Assembly: GCA_963662175.1 (NCBI GenBank)
Contig: OY759219.1
Span: 32,034,908 to 32,098,907, forward strand
Direction of reading: 5' to 3'
Length of the DNA: 64,000 nucleotides
DNA from: Aradus depressus
Lineage: Eukaryota; Arthropoda; Insecta; Hemiptera; Aradidae
A program made the position numbers and the translations under genes. The notes beneath the pieces were generated by a model that was not told the origin of the DNA, did not search any database, and saw only the letters and a program-made list of their open reading frames with translations. This document shows positions 1-10,618 of the stretch, piece after piece; the first letter of the stretch is position 1, and the number at the start of each line of letters is the position of its first letter.

Positions 1-119
1 AATCATGAAGAATGATAATTTAGAACGCTTCTAAATCTAGTATAGTACAATAGTGTAAGAAAAAATATATTTGGTTCAGCGCTTTACCCAATATACTCAG
101 ATTTTTTTTTTTTTTTTTA

Positions 120-300
120 ATGAAGACAGAAGTCAGGGAATAATGTTCTGAAGAGGCCAGGGCTTGAGACGACAGTGTGGCTGCGGTTCCCCAGTGCCAA
201 AGGTAGTGGCTCCAGAAACACTGCAGCCCATTTCTGAATCTTGTCGCTACGTCCAATCTGGAACATCAGGAACACCCAGTGCAAAAGTGAAACTAGTATA
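120..300. other. Unassigned GC-richer patch
   Basis: This stretch is less AT-rich than its surroundings. On the minus strand it contains short open frames of 74-78 codons that overlap in different frames. I recognise no domain in them, and the frames read into an adjacent T-run, so I do not call a gene. It could be the edge of a LINE or a captured exon. Confidence 0.25.
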
Positions 301-302
301 AT

Positions 303-545
303 AGTTGGTGAATCATCTGCGATGAATTTCCCCAGTGCCAATTAATCAATTAATTTTTCGTTCATTCTCTGAAACTGATTTGATTAAAAATTGAAAGATG
401 TCTTACTTATACAAAAATTCCGTGTCAATACATTCGTTAAATCAGCAGTTTTTGTGTTAAGCGCAAGCAATGTTTATATTCCCTTCCCTTCGCCCGTTTG
501 ACTGAAAATTAATAGGTGTCGTACCTTTGGGATTCTGCAGAAATA
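303..545 (-). repeat. RepB fragment
   Basis: It reads from the RepB terminal hairpin region (a degraded TTGTCGGTGA-like end followed by TTCCCCAG and AATTAATCAATTAA) inward to the 'aaaattaataggtgtcgt' segment. The copy is diverged and truncated. RepB is assigned by comparison with the full copy at 51139-51815. Confidence 0.6.
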
Positions 546-1297
546 TATTTTAATTATTAGAATCAGGGGGTTGAAAGTCTTGAAATATTTTTTTTTTAAA
601 TATTCCAAAATAAGAGTTTCATTGTTTTGAATGCACGAAAAATATTCATCTAATAATATCTAAGATAATTGTATTTTTTAATTCAAAATTTGTTTATAGA
701 ACGATATGAAGAAAGAGCGCTTTATATTTTACTCTTAAACCCAATAAATATTTGGGATGTTCCAGTCCTTATAAATCTCACGCATACAAAACTTTAAAAA
801 TAAATATACAACCTAAAATTACCGGCAATTTGTATTTAACTATAGCGAATTTATATGATATTTTCATTTTATATGATCGCAATTTGCATATAAAAATGTT
901 TATCCAAGCTCGAAAATCCATCATAAAATTGGGTGCTAAAGTCATCCAAGAGTGAAACTTCTTTGAAATCAGACATTTATCAATTGACTCTGACAGTTAT
1001 AGCGTTGTAGAAAATGATGATCGTTATTATTCAAACTTATCCTCATAATTTTGACCATTCTCAAGTTGAATTGCTTTTTGAATTAGTGCAGTTTACAAAG
1101 TTGGATACATTTGTATATGCACTATGTATTATTTATCATACATTGTATTTTGGCTGTTTTCTCGCTTTAAGGCTTTTAATGTAGACCACATATGAGAATA
1201 ATCTTTTGACAATACATTTTTCGAAGGCCCTGTTTACTAGATACATGCCGAAAACCGTCTTAAAATTACGTTCTCCAATAATCAATTTCCTAAAATA

Positions 1298-1639
1298 GGT
1301 TAGGTTTTATGACTCATGCCCGGGCTTTAACTAAGAGGTCATATCGCCTACTACCAGACCGCTCTTTCGTCTCTCTAGTGGACATGAGCCCGACTCTACT
1401 GTGGGAGTCCTAAATTTTGCCTACCGTAAATTTTTATTCACCTAGAGTAGGGGGTCTTTAACGAGTACCTGACATTGTACAGGCTCGGGACCATCGCTTA
1501 ACGTCCCATCCGAAGGACGGCGTGCTTGAGTTTATTTTATCTCCCAGATAAAATAAACTAAGGGCCTCGGTCGGGTTTCGAACCCTCGTTCTTGAGCTCA
1601 GAAGACAAGCACGCTTACCACTGAGCTACCGGCGCCCTC
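1298..1639 (-). mobile_element. SINE-A, full length, with target-site duplication
   Basis: This is a complete tRNA-derived SINE on the minus strand. Its head, GGCGCCGGTAGCTCAGTGG, contains a Pol III A box (TAGCTCAGTGG). It is followed by the B box GGTTCGAAACC, a ~250-bp unique body and a CATAAAACCTAACC tail. A 12-bp direct duplication, TTTCCTAAAATA, lies at 1286-1297 and 1640-1651, which marks target-primed insertion. The A and B boxes would act as an internal Pol III promoter. There is no coding capacity. Confidence 0.88.
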
Positions 1640-1730
1640 TTTCCTAAAATATATTTTTTAAATTATTTGTAGGTTTTTATTAAAATGGATTAAAAAATAG
1701 ACAAAAAAAAGTATATATGATATGGCTATA

Positions 1731-1954
1731 ACAGGACTTTCTTATACCTTACCTATTATATATTTTTTTCATATCACTCTCCTTCCCCTTCTCTATTTAT
1801 TTCATACTGACTTCACTGAGTATAAGAAGGTCACTCAGAATTACACTGTTCAAAGAAACAGAAAACCGCTGAGGCAAGCACATTACTTCATGATTTTAAA
1901 AAAGGAGGAGGTAGAGCCATCTCTAGGAAGGTGGTGAGTATAAGAAAGTCCTGT
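1731..1954. mobile_element. 224-bp TA-flanked MITE
   Basis: A perfect 17-bp terminal inverted repeat beginning ACAGGACTTTC lies at 1731-1747 and 1938-1954. TA dinucleotides stand immediately outside at 1729-1730 and 1955-1956. This is the signature of a Tc1/mariner-type non-autonomous element. The 71-codon open frame inside it is not conserved coding sequence as far as I can see. Confidence 0.72.
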
Positions 1955-1956
1955 TA

Positions 1957-2749
1957 TTTTAATCCATGTCAGTTTGTTTTCGTCTATGGACCATCTTTCA
2001 AAGGACGACTGATTGATGCCCAATCTACGAAGACTGATGAGAAGATAAGTTCATTCAGAGTTAACAAATAAATGATAGGAATGCAAACAATGCTAAGTGC
2101 TAAAAAGAGTAAAAAAAAACGGCCAGAAGGAATTCAAAAAATGTGAGGCTTGTCGACGGAATAAAAAATAAATAAATAAAAAAAATTTAAGAATTTAACA
2201 AACGAGTAATGAATTGCGAATGGGCATAATAAAATTCAACAATTTTTTTTTTTTTTTTGAGTGAAATATTTTTCCACACCTGTCGCCTACAGCAGTTACC
2301 ATTGAATAGATGAGAGAGTCAAAATATATTATTTACATAAGTATATAAACAAGAATTAGAAGAAATAAATTAAATTATAAGAGTGTATGAAATTAAATTT
2401 ACCCAGTAAAGGCAGACGTCGCCTTCTGGTTTGTTTTACGACTGGAAATCTCCGTTTAAGAATTTCTGCTTTCGTAAATTGTACGTCAAATATTTTGAAA
2501 ATATTTTTTTGATTTGTACACTTTTATAATTGTGTAATTAGTTACGAAGAGTTGTCGGTTCTTGTTATAGTTTATGAAGAGTTTCACCTCCATTTAGCAT
2601 ATTTATTTCCATTTTATAAACGGGTAAATTAAACGGGGTGTAATGGATCGTAAACTATTTAAGTGTGCCATTTTGTTTTCTAAACTAAAAAGTATAACTT
2701 CAAAATTTATGTGCTCAATCTGAATTTATTATACGCTGTTTTACTTCCT
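1957..2749. other. AT-rich spacer, no gene
   Basis: This stretch holds A/T homopolymers and short low-complexity runs. I see no open frame with recognisable content, no RNA gene and no clear element ends. Confidence 0.5.
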
Positions 2750-2880
2750 CAGTTGATTGAAGTTGAAGTATTGTGGTAGTTGTGGTGAAGTATTGGGGTA
2801 GTTATGTAATCGGTCAGAAATTCAATGTTGAGTTTTATCAGAATTTCAGGTTTTTCGACCACAGGAGTTCAAAAATAAAA
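2750..2880 (+). repeat. RepB 5' fragment
   Basis: It begins with a degraded version of the RepB leading hairpin (acttcctc...gaagtattggggtagtt) and continues through 'atgtaatcggtcagaaattc' into the A-rich segment. It then abuts an oppositely oriented RepB copy that starts near 2888, so the two halves meet tail to tail. Confidence 0.6.
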
Positions 2881-2887
2881 AATAAAA

Positions 2888-3440
2888 AATTGTCGGTGAA
2901 TCACCGGCAATGTACTTCCCCAGAACGAATTAATCAATTAACTGGGCGCCGGTAGCTCAGTGGGAAGCGTGCTTGCCTTTTGAGCTCAAGAACGTGGGTT
3001 CGAAACCCGACCGAGGCCCTTAGTTTATTTTATCTGGGAGGTCAAGTAAACTTAAGTACGCCGTCCTTCGGATGGGACGTTAAGCGATGGTCCCGAGCCT
3101 GTACGATGTCAGGTACTCGTTAAAGACCCCTCCCTGCCCTAGGTGAACAAAAATTTAGGGTAGGCAAAATTTAAGAATCCCATAGTAGAGTCGGGCTCAT
3201 GTCCACCAGAGTGACGAAAGAGCGCTCTGGTAGTAGGCGATATGACCTCGTAGTTAAAGCCCGGGCATGAGTCATAAAACCAAACTTAACTTTTTGCTTC
3301 CCCTCCAAAACCAGTCGACATTTACGCTAAATTAGTTGATTTACATAGTGGCTCCTAAATCCTCGATACTAAGTCTTCCGAAAAGAAGAAATTGAGTTGA
3401 AAACTCTGTATTGAATTTTTGACCGATTACATAACTTATC
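2888..3440 (-). repeat. RepB copy interrupted by SINE-A
   Basis: It starts with the RepB end hairpin (2890-2911, TTGTCGGTGA/ATCACCGGCAA) and runs through 'cttccccagaacgaattaatc'. It is interrupted by a complete SINE-A at 2944-3285 and resumes at 'ctccaaaaccagtcgac', ending near the ACCGATTACATAACTT segment. The SINE is therefore younger than this RepB copy. Confidence 0.7.
2944..3285 (+). mobile_element. SINE-A, nested in RepB
   Basis: It is near full length, with A box TAGCTCAGTGG, B box GGTTCGAAACC and the standard body, ending in CATAAAACCAAAC. The flanking 6-bp repeat TTAACT (2938-2943 and 3286-3291) is consistent with a short target-site duplication inside the host RepB. Confidence 0.82.
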
Positions 3441-3530
3441 TTATACTTCCTAAAATGTCCTTTCTGTATGTGTGAGTGTGAACACGATAACTACCGATAG
3501 ATTTTGAAGACGATAACTATCGATAGTGTT

Positions 3531-3942
3531 GAAGACTTCGTAAAGAAAATTACCAAGAAGTTTCTAGATTCCCTGAAAACCGCTGCAGGTCCGGCCTATT
3601 ACGAACTAGGGAAGACTACTCCAGCCCCAAGACTCAAGCCACGGCTCCCTCAAAACATCCTCCCTTAGAGACCATATGTTCAAGACTTCGTAAAGAAAGT
3701 TACCAAGAAGTTTCCAGATTCTCTAAAAACCGCTGCAGTTCCAGCCTAGCGAAGACTACTCCAGCCACGGCTCCCTCAAAACATCTTCCCTTAGAGACCA
3801 TATGTTCAAGACTTCGTAAAGAAAGTTACCAAGAAGTTTCCAGATTCTCTAAAAACCGCTGCAGTTCCAGCCTATTACGAACTAGCGAAGACTACTCCAG
3901 CCACGGCTCTCTCATGACATCCTCCTTATAGACCATATGTTA
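3531..3942 (+). repeat. Three-unit tandem repeat with coding character
   Basis: Three direct units begin at 3531, 3681 and 3807. They are about 150, 126 and 136 bp long, each starting with AAGACTTCGTAAAG and closing near GACCATATG. One frame is shared by all units and would encode a Lys/Ala/Pro-rich peptide. The units differ by whole-block deletions, and the shared frame ends in a stop in each unit here. I therefore read it as an expanded, decayed part of a coding region rather than a satellite. It lies directly upstream of the decayed frames at 3950-4735. Confidence 0.6.
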
Positions 3943-3949
3943 TAGTTTA

Positions 3950-4735
3950 CTTTTCTCCTATTGATATTATCATCATTGTTAGCCATTCTCGGATAAGCCC
4001 TATCGATGCATGAATTACTTTTTCATCAATAAGGTATTTATCCCCACGTAGGATGAACAATGGTTTTACCACCAAAACGGCACAAATCCCTCCTATTGGT
4101 ACTGGCGAATTCATTCACATGAAAGCGGAACTTATCCGTTTGTTACAGAACGATACTCGATTCATTTCATATCAGAAGGACACATATCCAACCTTAGATT
4201 TTTGCCTTTAATTCAAAATGTCGTTCATAACCAAACGGTTAGAGGACAGCTTTGGCAGAACCTCTCAAGCATGGCTCCAGTCCCTTTCAACAAATGGCAG
4301 CACCAACTGTCTTGGGTACTCCCTTTATCAGTTCGGCAAGCGTTATCTTGGTATTGTTTTTATATGTTTTCATAGTTTTAATAAATGTTTTATTGCCATG
4401 GAAGATACTGTGAGGGCTCTCAACCAAGGTTCCAGGACAATACTGAGAGGGCCAGTGTATGAAGCCCGTCGAAAAGCAGAGGGACAAACATTATGCCGAC
4501 TCTGACCCAAATTTGGCCGCACTACAACAAAAAGGGAGACCGAGCAATCATGATTCAAAGAACTTGAGGTGTGCTTCACTTGCAAAGATTGGCAAAACCA
4601 TACTGACCTTGACCTCTAGGGGTACCGACTCATATTGTCTGATGTGCAAGTAACAGAAAATGACCAGAAAGAAGATAACGTCATCGAGTGCGACTGCTTA
4701 AACCCTGAAGACTGTGATCTTCACGTTTAATTCTC
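3950..4735 (+). pseudogene. Decayed membrane-protein-like reading frames
   Basis: Several short plus-strand frames overlap and hand over to each other, as in an old coding region broken by indels and stops. One piece (4315-4413) encodes about 22 consecutive hydrophobic residues, good for a membrane anchor. A downstream piece (about 4568-4730) is rich in Cys and acidic residues. I do not recognise the family. A retroelement envelope-like or other transmembrane protein is possible but unproven. No intact frame exceeds 95 codons. The tandem repeat at 3531-3942 lies upstream and may belong to the same unit. Confidence 0.35.
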
Positions 4736-4872
4736 AGGACGCGTTTATAAACTCAGGGATTTGTATCAACAGTTTTTTAACTTTTTAATTAATTATTATT
4801 TTAATTTTTCTAAGCATACTGTTATAGAAATCGAGGTTCTGTCGTTGTCGTGTAAAAGAAAATGAAAAATTT

Positions 4873-4913
4873 GGCCAACGTTTCGAATACTATTTATTTT
4901 CTTCTTCAGGGCC
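4873..4913 (-). ncRNA. Hammerhead-ribozyme-like motif (left arm)
   Basis: This is the same core as 5008-5048 on the opposite strand: GGCC, CTGAAGA, GAAA, CGTT, GGCC. The helix II segment carries substitutions that disrupt part of the stem, so this copy is more likely inactive. The invariant boxes are nevertheless unchanged. Confidence 0.42.
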
Positions 4914-5007
4914 TTATAATGACTGAATGAATCATTTTGAACATGGCGAGTAACCAGACTAGAGACACAACAGGATTCTTGAGACAAATTAGGAGGAGTC
5001 ATTATAA

Positions 5008-5048
5008 GGCCCTGAAGAAGAAAATAAATATTTTTCGAAACGTTGGCC
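5008..5048 (+). ncRNA. Hammerhead-ribozyme-like motif (right arm)
   Basis: Helix I is GGCC 5008-5011 pairing with 5045-5048. The core is CTGAAGA 5012-5018. Helix II is 5019-5036 with a loop at 5026-5029: five A-T pairs, one G-T, and an A.C mismatch at the base. GAAA is 5037-5040. CGT follows, and T5044 would be the cleavage residue. Helix III is only the palindrome ACGT, so activity would probably need a dimer. Self-cleavage is inferred. Confidence 0.5.
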
Positions 5049-5488
5049 AAATTCATTTTCTTTTTCACGACAGAACCTCGATTTCCATCAACATTGAAAA
5101 CATACTGTCGACTCTATTAATCATACTGTTACAGGTTACTTGTATACCAATATTCTTGTTTAGCGTTTTAGTACCTACTCTTTTCTCAAAAACCAATTTT
5201 TTTCGTCATTTTTGTTTATTTTATATACAATAAAATAAATTCTAAAATTCTTAGTTTTTTTTTTGTCAGCTGAACGTCATTTTTCTATCAAAAGGGGACA
5301 TATCCACTGTTTTACACCAAAAGGGAACATATCCAAATTAAAAATGGCGATTTCTCTTTGTAAAAGCGAGACAAAGTTTCTAAACTGCTGATAATAATTA
5401 CCTGGTCTATAAAAATATAGTAAGAATTTGTAAACTATAAAAGTTATTGTTTATACCTTTAAACTTTTTTCCATTTTCGACAAAATTA

Positions 5489-5791
5489 TCAAAAATGGAT
5501 ATGTACCGCCTTGAAAGTAAACTCCTCATTTATAGTTGACGACTTGTTTTTAGCAGGTTCTAAACCCAGAACTTGTCTAATTGTATCCCAATTATTTATG
5601 TTTCCTGTATGCGTTTCTGTTGACGATACATCTGTAAGGGTTTCCATATCCTTCAATTTATTAACTCTATACATTAATGTAGATTTATTTAGATGAATTA
5701 TCCATCTAAACAATACTCCATTGGGCATTAATCCAAACAATATTTTAGCAGTGTTTATTAATTTTTTTCTTATTTTTTTTTTTTTAAACAT
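5489..5791 (-). CDS. Hypothetical 100-codon frame
   Basis: This is a minus-strand open frame of 100 codons starting in an A-run (so Lys-rich at the N-terminus) and ending just before 5489. The rest has ordinary composition with a mix of polar and hydrophobic residues. I see no signal peptide, membrane segment or known motif. It lies between repeats and has no neighbour to suggest a role. Chance or a relic of a larger frame is as likely as a real gene. Confidence 0.15.
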   Translation of the reverse strand: MFKKKKIRKKLINTAKILFGLMPNGVLFRWIIHLNKSTLMYRVNKLKDMETLTDVSSTETHTGNINNWDTIRQVLGLEPAKNKSSTINEEFTFKAVHIHF

Positions 5792-6124
5792 TTAAATTTC
5801 CCTAAGTAGCTCTTGTCCTGATGAATAATGCAAAGACTGGCGGTGGACAACTGTACGTTAAGATGGATATTTATTAGTCGACTTCTGGTCTATGTAGGCG
5901 TTGTTAGATGTCTCCCGGAGTCATTTGTCAACTCTGATTGACTGACATATAGACACATGTCTTCTAGCAAAAAGTAAAAACAAAAAAAAAAAAATAGTAA
6001 ATTGATATTTTTTGCACTGATTAGAAGCTTCCTAATCGATTCAGAGCCTGACATATGGTGCTTCAAATATGGTTCTAATTTGAAAGCAGTCTTAACAGTG
6101 ATGAATTTAGACTCAGACTAGAGC

Positions 6125-6185
6125 AAAATAAATAAAAAGTCATCTGTGAATCACTGCCAATGTTCTTCCCCAGAACGAATTAATC
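6125..6185 (-). repeat. RepB terminal fragment
   Basis: It contains only the RepB end (a GTGAATCACTGCCAATG-like hairpin, TTCCCCAGAACGAATTAATC), followed by a short GATA run and unrelated sequence. Confidence 0.5.
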
Positions 6186-6330
6186 ACAGATAGATAGATA
6201 AACTTTTATTGCAGTAAAGATTACAACCTTTATGGCAATGAGTATTTTTTTTTTTTTTTTACAAAGTAAATATTCTTATAATTATGTATATAAAATTTAA
6301 AAATATATATATATATATATATATATTATA

Positions 6331-6452
<122 letters not shown>

Positions 6453-6837
6453 CAAAATAAACAACTAAATAAAAAGATACCAATAATATTGAAATAGTAA
6501 AAATGGACATGCTCTTTAAATATAGTATAAATAAATAATAGTGCAAGCAACCAGGATAACAGAAACAATTCAAAAATTATATAACGTGACATCGATGACG
6601 TGAACATGAATAAATTAAATTATATTATTCTTCATTTTCAATCCAACAGTAAAAAATTAAAATAAATTGTTAATTTATATATGTTATTAACATGTAAATT
6701 ATTTAAAACATGCACAATTGTTTCTGAGTCGTATTCTGTTCTATTGGTGAGATAATTGTGGAGAAATGTTTGCCTGGCGATACACAAAGAGGGACAATAG
6801 TGGAGACGAAAAAAAAAAATACAGTATGTTTGTAACT

Positions 6838-7060
6838 AACTGTTAACTCGATAACTTCCGGTGTGAATGTATCGATACGAAATATTTTAAGGGGGGGGGG
6901 TTAATCCAAAAACTGTAATAACTCTCGATTTAATGAATATATCGATACAACATTTTGTTGATTAGCCCAAACTGTCGATTTGTTTTGTAAAAAGAGTTAA
7001 AACTTATTGATTAATTCGTGCTGAGGAAGTCCAATGCCGGTGATTCATCGACAATTTTTT
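6838..7060 (+). repeat. RepB 3' fragment with G-run
   Basis: It runs from 'aactcgataacttccgg' and the ATGTATCGATACGAAAT signature, through a 10-G tract (6891-6900), to the terminal 'gtgattcatcgacaattt' hairpin. The middle of RepB is deleted. Confidence 0.6.
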
Positions 7061-7061
7061 T

Positions 7062-7444
7062 TTTTTAATGTATTTTTGCTTTGGCACAATTACCATTTTG
7101 GAAATTATTAACGTCATATCCATCATGAGATTTTATCTCACAGATAAAAACACCTACCTTAGTGCTAGTAGTGGCACTTCTCCATAAGAAAAGGTGTAAG
7201 ACAATATGGAATCATAAGGTGCAATGACAGAACACAGGTGGTACAACGAGCTTAGCATCATCCCATTCCGTTTATAGCAGTCTCCAGCGGAACAATTTCC
7301 ACAATGGGAGGAGGGTTTACAATCATTCCTTCAAAGATCTCTTCAGCGCCTATTCCAAGACTTGGCAAGCAACGAGAAAATGTTCCTTAAATTGGAATCG
7401 ACCTGCATCTGGAATCTAAAATGCGCTAAAAAAAAAACTGACGG
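7062..7444. other. Unassigned sequence
   Basis: No open frame or element signature is visible. The composition is moderately mixed and slightly GC-richer near 7250-7420. It is bounded by RepB pieces on both sides. Confidence 0.4.
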
Positions 7445-7690
7445 CACTAGAACGTCAGTGAATCAGCAGTACTTTTCTAGCACGAATTATTCAATCTAGT
7501 TTTTGCTCTACCTTCAAAACTAATCGACCGTTAAAATTGACTCACATAATGGCTTCAGAATCATACTAAATTTTGTATCGATACATTCATTACAACTGCA
7601 GCTAATAGGGTTTTTAAGTTAATCCCCTTCCCTTCAGCCGATTTCTTGGAAAATTAATGGATGTCTTACTTATGAAATTTTTAATTTACA
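7445..7690 (-). repeat. RepB fragment
   Basis: It carries the RepB end ('gtcagtgaatcagcagtacttttc', 'cacgaattattcaat'), then the 'accttcaaaactaatcgacc', TCGATACATTCATTAC and 'cttcagccgatttc' segments. It is diverged and lacks the leading hairpin. Confidence 0.6.
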
Positions 7691-7695
7691 TTAAA

Positions 7696-7977
7696 CTTCG
7701 TAACTCCAATCTCCAGCGCATCTAATCCCTTCAATCCAAAATCCTTCCTACAACAGCCAATGCTCCTTACTACGTCTCCAACAAATCTCTTCACATTGAC
7801 CTTAACGTACCTTTCTTCACTGAAGTCGCTAAATCCAAATATAAAAAATTATTTTCCCTTCTTAGTTCCCACAATAATCCTCTAGTCCGTGCCCTCCATT
7901 CTGCCATACTTCCCCAACGACGGCTTAAGCGTCAATGGCCTAGAGACCTCCTTAGCAGAAGCAGTGACAGTGATTAG
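7696..7977 (+). pseudogene. Jockey-like LINE, C-terminal fragment of ORF2
   Basis: A 94-codon frame encodes the extreme C-terminus of a Jockey-type reverse transcriptase ORF. It contains the hallmark NAPYYVSNKSLHIDLNV-type motif and an RRLKRQWPRDLL ending before the natural stop at 7975-7977. One in-frame stop near the start marks decay. The 3' region runs to about 8125. The element is heavily 5'-truncated, as is usual for LINEs. Confidence 0.75.
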
Positions 7978-8152
7978 CTCAAATGAGAGAAAAAGAGTGT
8001 CACCACTGGTTGATTTCTCCCCTCATGATATTTTCACATTGCCATTATCTCTTTATTAGCACATTTGCTTGTTGTATTTATTTTTATATAGTTGTAAATA
8101 GCTATTAGTAAATAAAATAATATAAATTGTATCGATACTTTCAGTTATACTG

Positions 8153-8321
8153 TCCAGGCTTCAACTAGGAGCCCGACTCTACTGTGAGAATATTACATTT
8201 TGGCTACTTAGGTACAGGCTCATGACAATCGCTCAACGTCCCTCAAGGTTTCGTTTACCTAAGAGCCTCGCCGGGTTTCGAACTCATGATCTTGAGCTCT
8301 GAATTACCGGCATCCTCTATT
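8153..8321 (-). mobile_element. SINE-A, degraded
   Basis: It keeps the body segments 'agcccgactctactgtgag', 'gggtttcgaactcatgatcttgagctc' and a broken head, with large internal deletions. No target duplication is visible. Confidence 0.6.
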
Positions 8322-8329
8322 ATCGGTTA

Positions 8330-8720
8330 AACTGAAAAACCCTAATAACTGACATTGTAATGAATGTATCGATACGAAATTTAATATATAAATCAACTCA
8401 GAATCTTAAATTTTTTATCTGGGACGTGAAAAAGCCTTAGGCGGATGGTCCCGAGCCTATACGTTGTCAGATATTCGTTAAAGCCCTAGGTGAATAAACC
8501 TGAGTATACCAAAACGACTCCCACTATTTATATATTCGGGTTATGTCCTCCAAAGCGACTAAAGAGCGCTCTGTTAGGCGTTATGACCTCGTACTATTGA
8601 TTTTTAACCCATATGATCGACTGGTTTTGGAAGAAGAGTGAAAACAATCAATTAAATTGATTAATTCTTGCTGGGGAAGTACTTTGCCGATGATTCACCG
8701 ACAATTTATTTTTTTAATCT
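8330..8720 (+). repeat. RepB 3' part interrupted by SINE-A
   Basis: RepB 'ctaataactgacattgtaatg' and TGTATCGATACGAAATTTAA are followed by a headless SINE-A (8403-8597). RepB then resumes at 'gatcgactggttttgg' and ends with the 'gatgattcaccgacaattt' hairpin at about 8707. Confidence 0.65.
8403..8597 (+). mobile_element. SINE-A fragment without tRNA head
   Basis: It starts in the 'ttatctgggacgtg' segment and continues through 'ggatggtcccgagcctatac', 'agcgactaaagagcgctctg' and 'gcgttatgacctcgta'. The Pol III boxes are missing. Confidence 0.6.
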
Positions 8721-9099
8721 AGTCTCAGTTAAATTCTATTAGGCTACTTTCAATAAATTAACGTACCTCTTTTACAGATTGACTTTATGTTTAGTGTTTT
8801 CAGCACCTTAAGATATATTTTGCAAACGTTTCATGTAAATTCTTCCCCCCTCTTCATGCAAATTGTCCATTCTCAGTGTTGGTTATCTCTCAGAAAGTAA
8901 TGTGTATAATATCCACTTAAGCATGGGATATTATTGCCAAAGCGTCCAGATAGAAGACTAGTTAGGTATTAATGGATATAAGGTGAGTTGAGGTGAGGAC
9001 GCTAATGGTCCACTTAGAGGTCTGAGAGCTTCTTAGAGGTCCACACTCCGCCTACCGCTTCAACGCGTAGCCAATACTCTAGAAACTTTCCTAATTATT

Positions 9100-9700
9100 T
9101 ACATTTTCTTCTTATGCCCCTCTCTCAAACTAATACTGTACGATACCTAGGACTGACATTGGATCAAAGACTGACATGGAACCCTCACACACGTCTCACA
9201 CGAAACACGCTGAACCGTCGACTTAAAATACTCTACGGACTTCTAAATAGACGATCAAAATTAGACATGACACAAAAACGGAACTGTTATACTTACTTAC
9301 TTAGACCATTATGGACATACGGATCACAGATATACGGTTCAGCAAAAACATCCAACATCAAACGAATTCAGGCGTTTCAGTCAAAAACCCTCAGACTCAT
9401 AACACCTTGAATCATATTCGTTCTTAATATTTTTTATTTTTTACATTATTTTCCTTTACTTTTATCATCTCACTTACCCATCCATCAAAATTGTCTTTCA
9501 ATTCCTTTTTATTTATTAATTTTTTTTATTTTTTTTTTATTATTATAATATAAATTTTCGTCCCGAGGACCTACCACTGGGTGGCCTTCCTCTCATATGC
9601 CATTCACGCCAACATATCCATACCTACCAACATAGATGCTGGTTGTTGCACCCTAGCAACAGTTGCATCTTTCTCAATAAAAGACAAAAAAAAAAAATGT
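9100..9700 (+). mobile_element. 5'-truncated Jockey-like LINE with poly(A)
   Basis: It contains a reverse-transcriptase C-terminal coding piece (9114-9410), an AT-rich stretch and a 3' UTR with 'gacctaccactgggtggcc' and AATAAAAGAC, ending in 12 A's near 9698. The gap between the coding piece and the UTR suggests an internal deletion. Confidence 0.65.
9114..9410 (+). pseudogene. LINE reverse transcriptase C-terminal region
   Basis: A 98-codon frame matches the Jockey-type segment after the RT catalytic core: a TVRYLGLTLDQRLTW motif near residues 8-22, then LKILYGLLNRRS, LLRPLWTYGSQIYGSA and a terminal IQAFQSKTLRLI block. The catalytic YXDD region is not present. The natural continuation (the NAPWYVSN block seen in the copies at 7696 and 30512) is missing, so the frame ends early. 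Confidence 0.75.
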
Positions 9701-9744
9701 CTTATGCATTTGACAAAATTGTTACAGAATTATTCTTTATAAAT

Positions 9745-10179
9745 CCTAATCAATCTATTATCACTTCCCCACCTTTTTTAGCCATCTGAACAAATTGTCT
9801 TCCCAATCTGGCGGACATTTTTGGTTTTCTACCACATTTACCTTCCCGTTTTGATGAGAGGGATGCGTCATCTTCAGCCAAAACCTTCATTCTGCTCACA
9901 GATTTTTGTGATACACCAAGTTTTGTCGCTATTTGACGTTGAGAATACATTTTTTTCGTCCAACAGGCACTGATTCAAGGCCCTTTTCCTTGGAGATAAA
10001 TCAGATGATTTCCCCATCTTTCACTTTTCACAAATAGAGGCACTTGAAGTTCTAAATTTTGGGCTAAATCTAGTTTCACCTCAACTGAACAAAGAAAAAA
10101 CCAAATAGTGAAAAGTGAAGGCAGAAAGTACGGAAATGTAAAAAATCTGCCTTTGAGTCTAATAATTTTCACACCTCTG
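9745..10179 (-). mobile_element. Tc1-like transposon, 5' half
   Basis: On the minus strand the end reads CAGAGGTGTGAAAATTATTAG from 10179, next to a TA dinucleotide, as in Tc1-like elements. It is followed by a transposase start and an N-terminal DNA-binding segment. The 3' half, with the catalytic DDE residues and the second terminal repeat, is absent. The relic stops near the poly(A) of the neighbouring LINE. Confidence 0.68.
9750..10017 (-). pseudogene. Tc1-like transposase N-terminus, frameshifted
   Basis: The start codon at 10015-10017 opens a frame for a short N-terminus (SSDLSPRKRALNQCLL-like). It is thrown out of frame at a 7-A run near 9950. The downstream frame encodes YSQRQIATKLGVSQKSVSR, a classic paired-type helix-turn-helix, followed by a GRKPKMSAR linker (GRPR-like). 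Those pieces would bind the terminal repeats in the nucleus. No catalytic domain follows, so this is a dead fragment. Confidence 0.75.
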
Positions 10180-10189
10180 TATAATTGGC

Positions 10190-10515
10190 CAGCGTTGGCG
10201 TAACTGAGGGGAGGAGGGCAGGGGTGGCCACGGTCCCCCCCAGGATGCCCGGTGCCCCCCAGAAAAGTGCGATCTAATGTAGGTTCCTAATTTTAAAAAA
10301 ATAATAATATATAACAACTCCACCACAGACAAACTTTAATGTCAAGACATTAGAAGGATATAGAAAGCTTTGGACTCCAACTAAATGCTGCCAATCGGCG
10401 AAGTATGAGAGTTTAGCGAACGCAACTTAAGTTGCAATAGCGCTTAAAGTAAGTTCAGCTAGTTGTGAAAGAAATTTCTCAGCCATGAGGCGGATAAAAA
10501 CGTGACTTAGATGCA
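10190..10515 (+). pseudogene. hAT-like element remnant with dimerisation motif
   Basis: It begins with a G-rich end-like stretch ('ggcgtaactgaggggagg') and finishes with a stretch encoding SSASCERNFSAMRRIKT. This matches the conserved C-terminal dimerisation region of hAT transposases (SxxxERxFSxxRRIKT). The intervening coding region is broken. A related, oppositely read segment is at 21922-22335. Confidence 0.6.
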
Positions 10516-10618
10516 CAATGTAAGTAAGACACCTATTAATTTTCCAAGGAATCAGCTGAAGGAGAGGGGATCAAAGAGGGGCTCAACTTAAAAATCAGTG
10601 GAATCAACCGGAGGCGTC
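10510..10618 (+). repeat. RepB fragment
   Basis: It has 'aagtaagacacctattaattttcc', the 'ggagaggggatcaaagagggg' block and 'gctcaacttaaaaatc'. It is cut by the SINE-A copy beginning at about 10619. Confidence 0.5.

Larger units (their letters stand above)
4827..5085. mobile_element. Inverted repeat of Penelope-like type with hammerhead-like cores
   Basis: Two arms, 4827-4924 and 4997-5085, are near reverse complements around a 72-nt spacer. Each arm carries the pattern GGCC-CTGAAGA-(18 nt)-GAAA-CGTT-GGCC: plus strand 5008-5048, minus strand 4873-4913. This matches a type I hammerhead ribozyme core. CUGANGA and GAAA flank helix II, GGCC pairs with GGCC as helix I, and ACGU is a self-complementary minimal helix III. 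Such motifs are established in the terminal repeats of Penelope-like elements. I see no reverse transcriptase here, so this is a solo terminal structure. Confidence 0.6.
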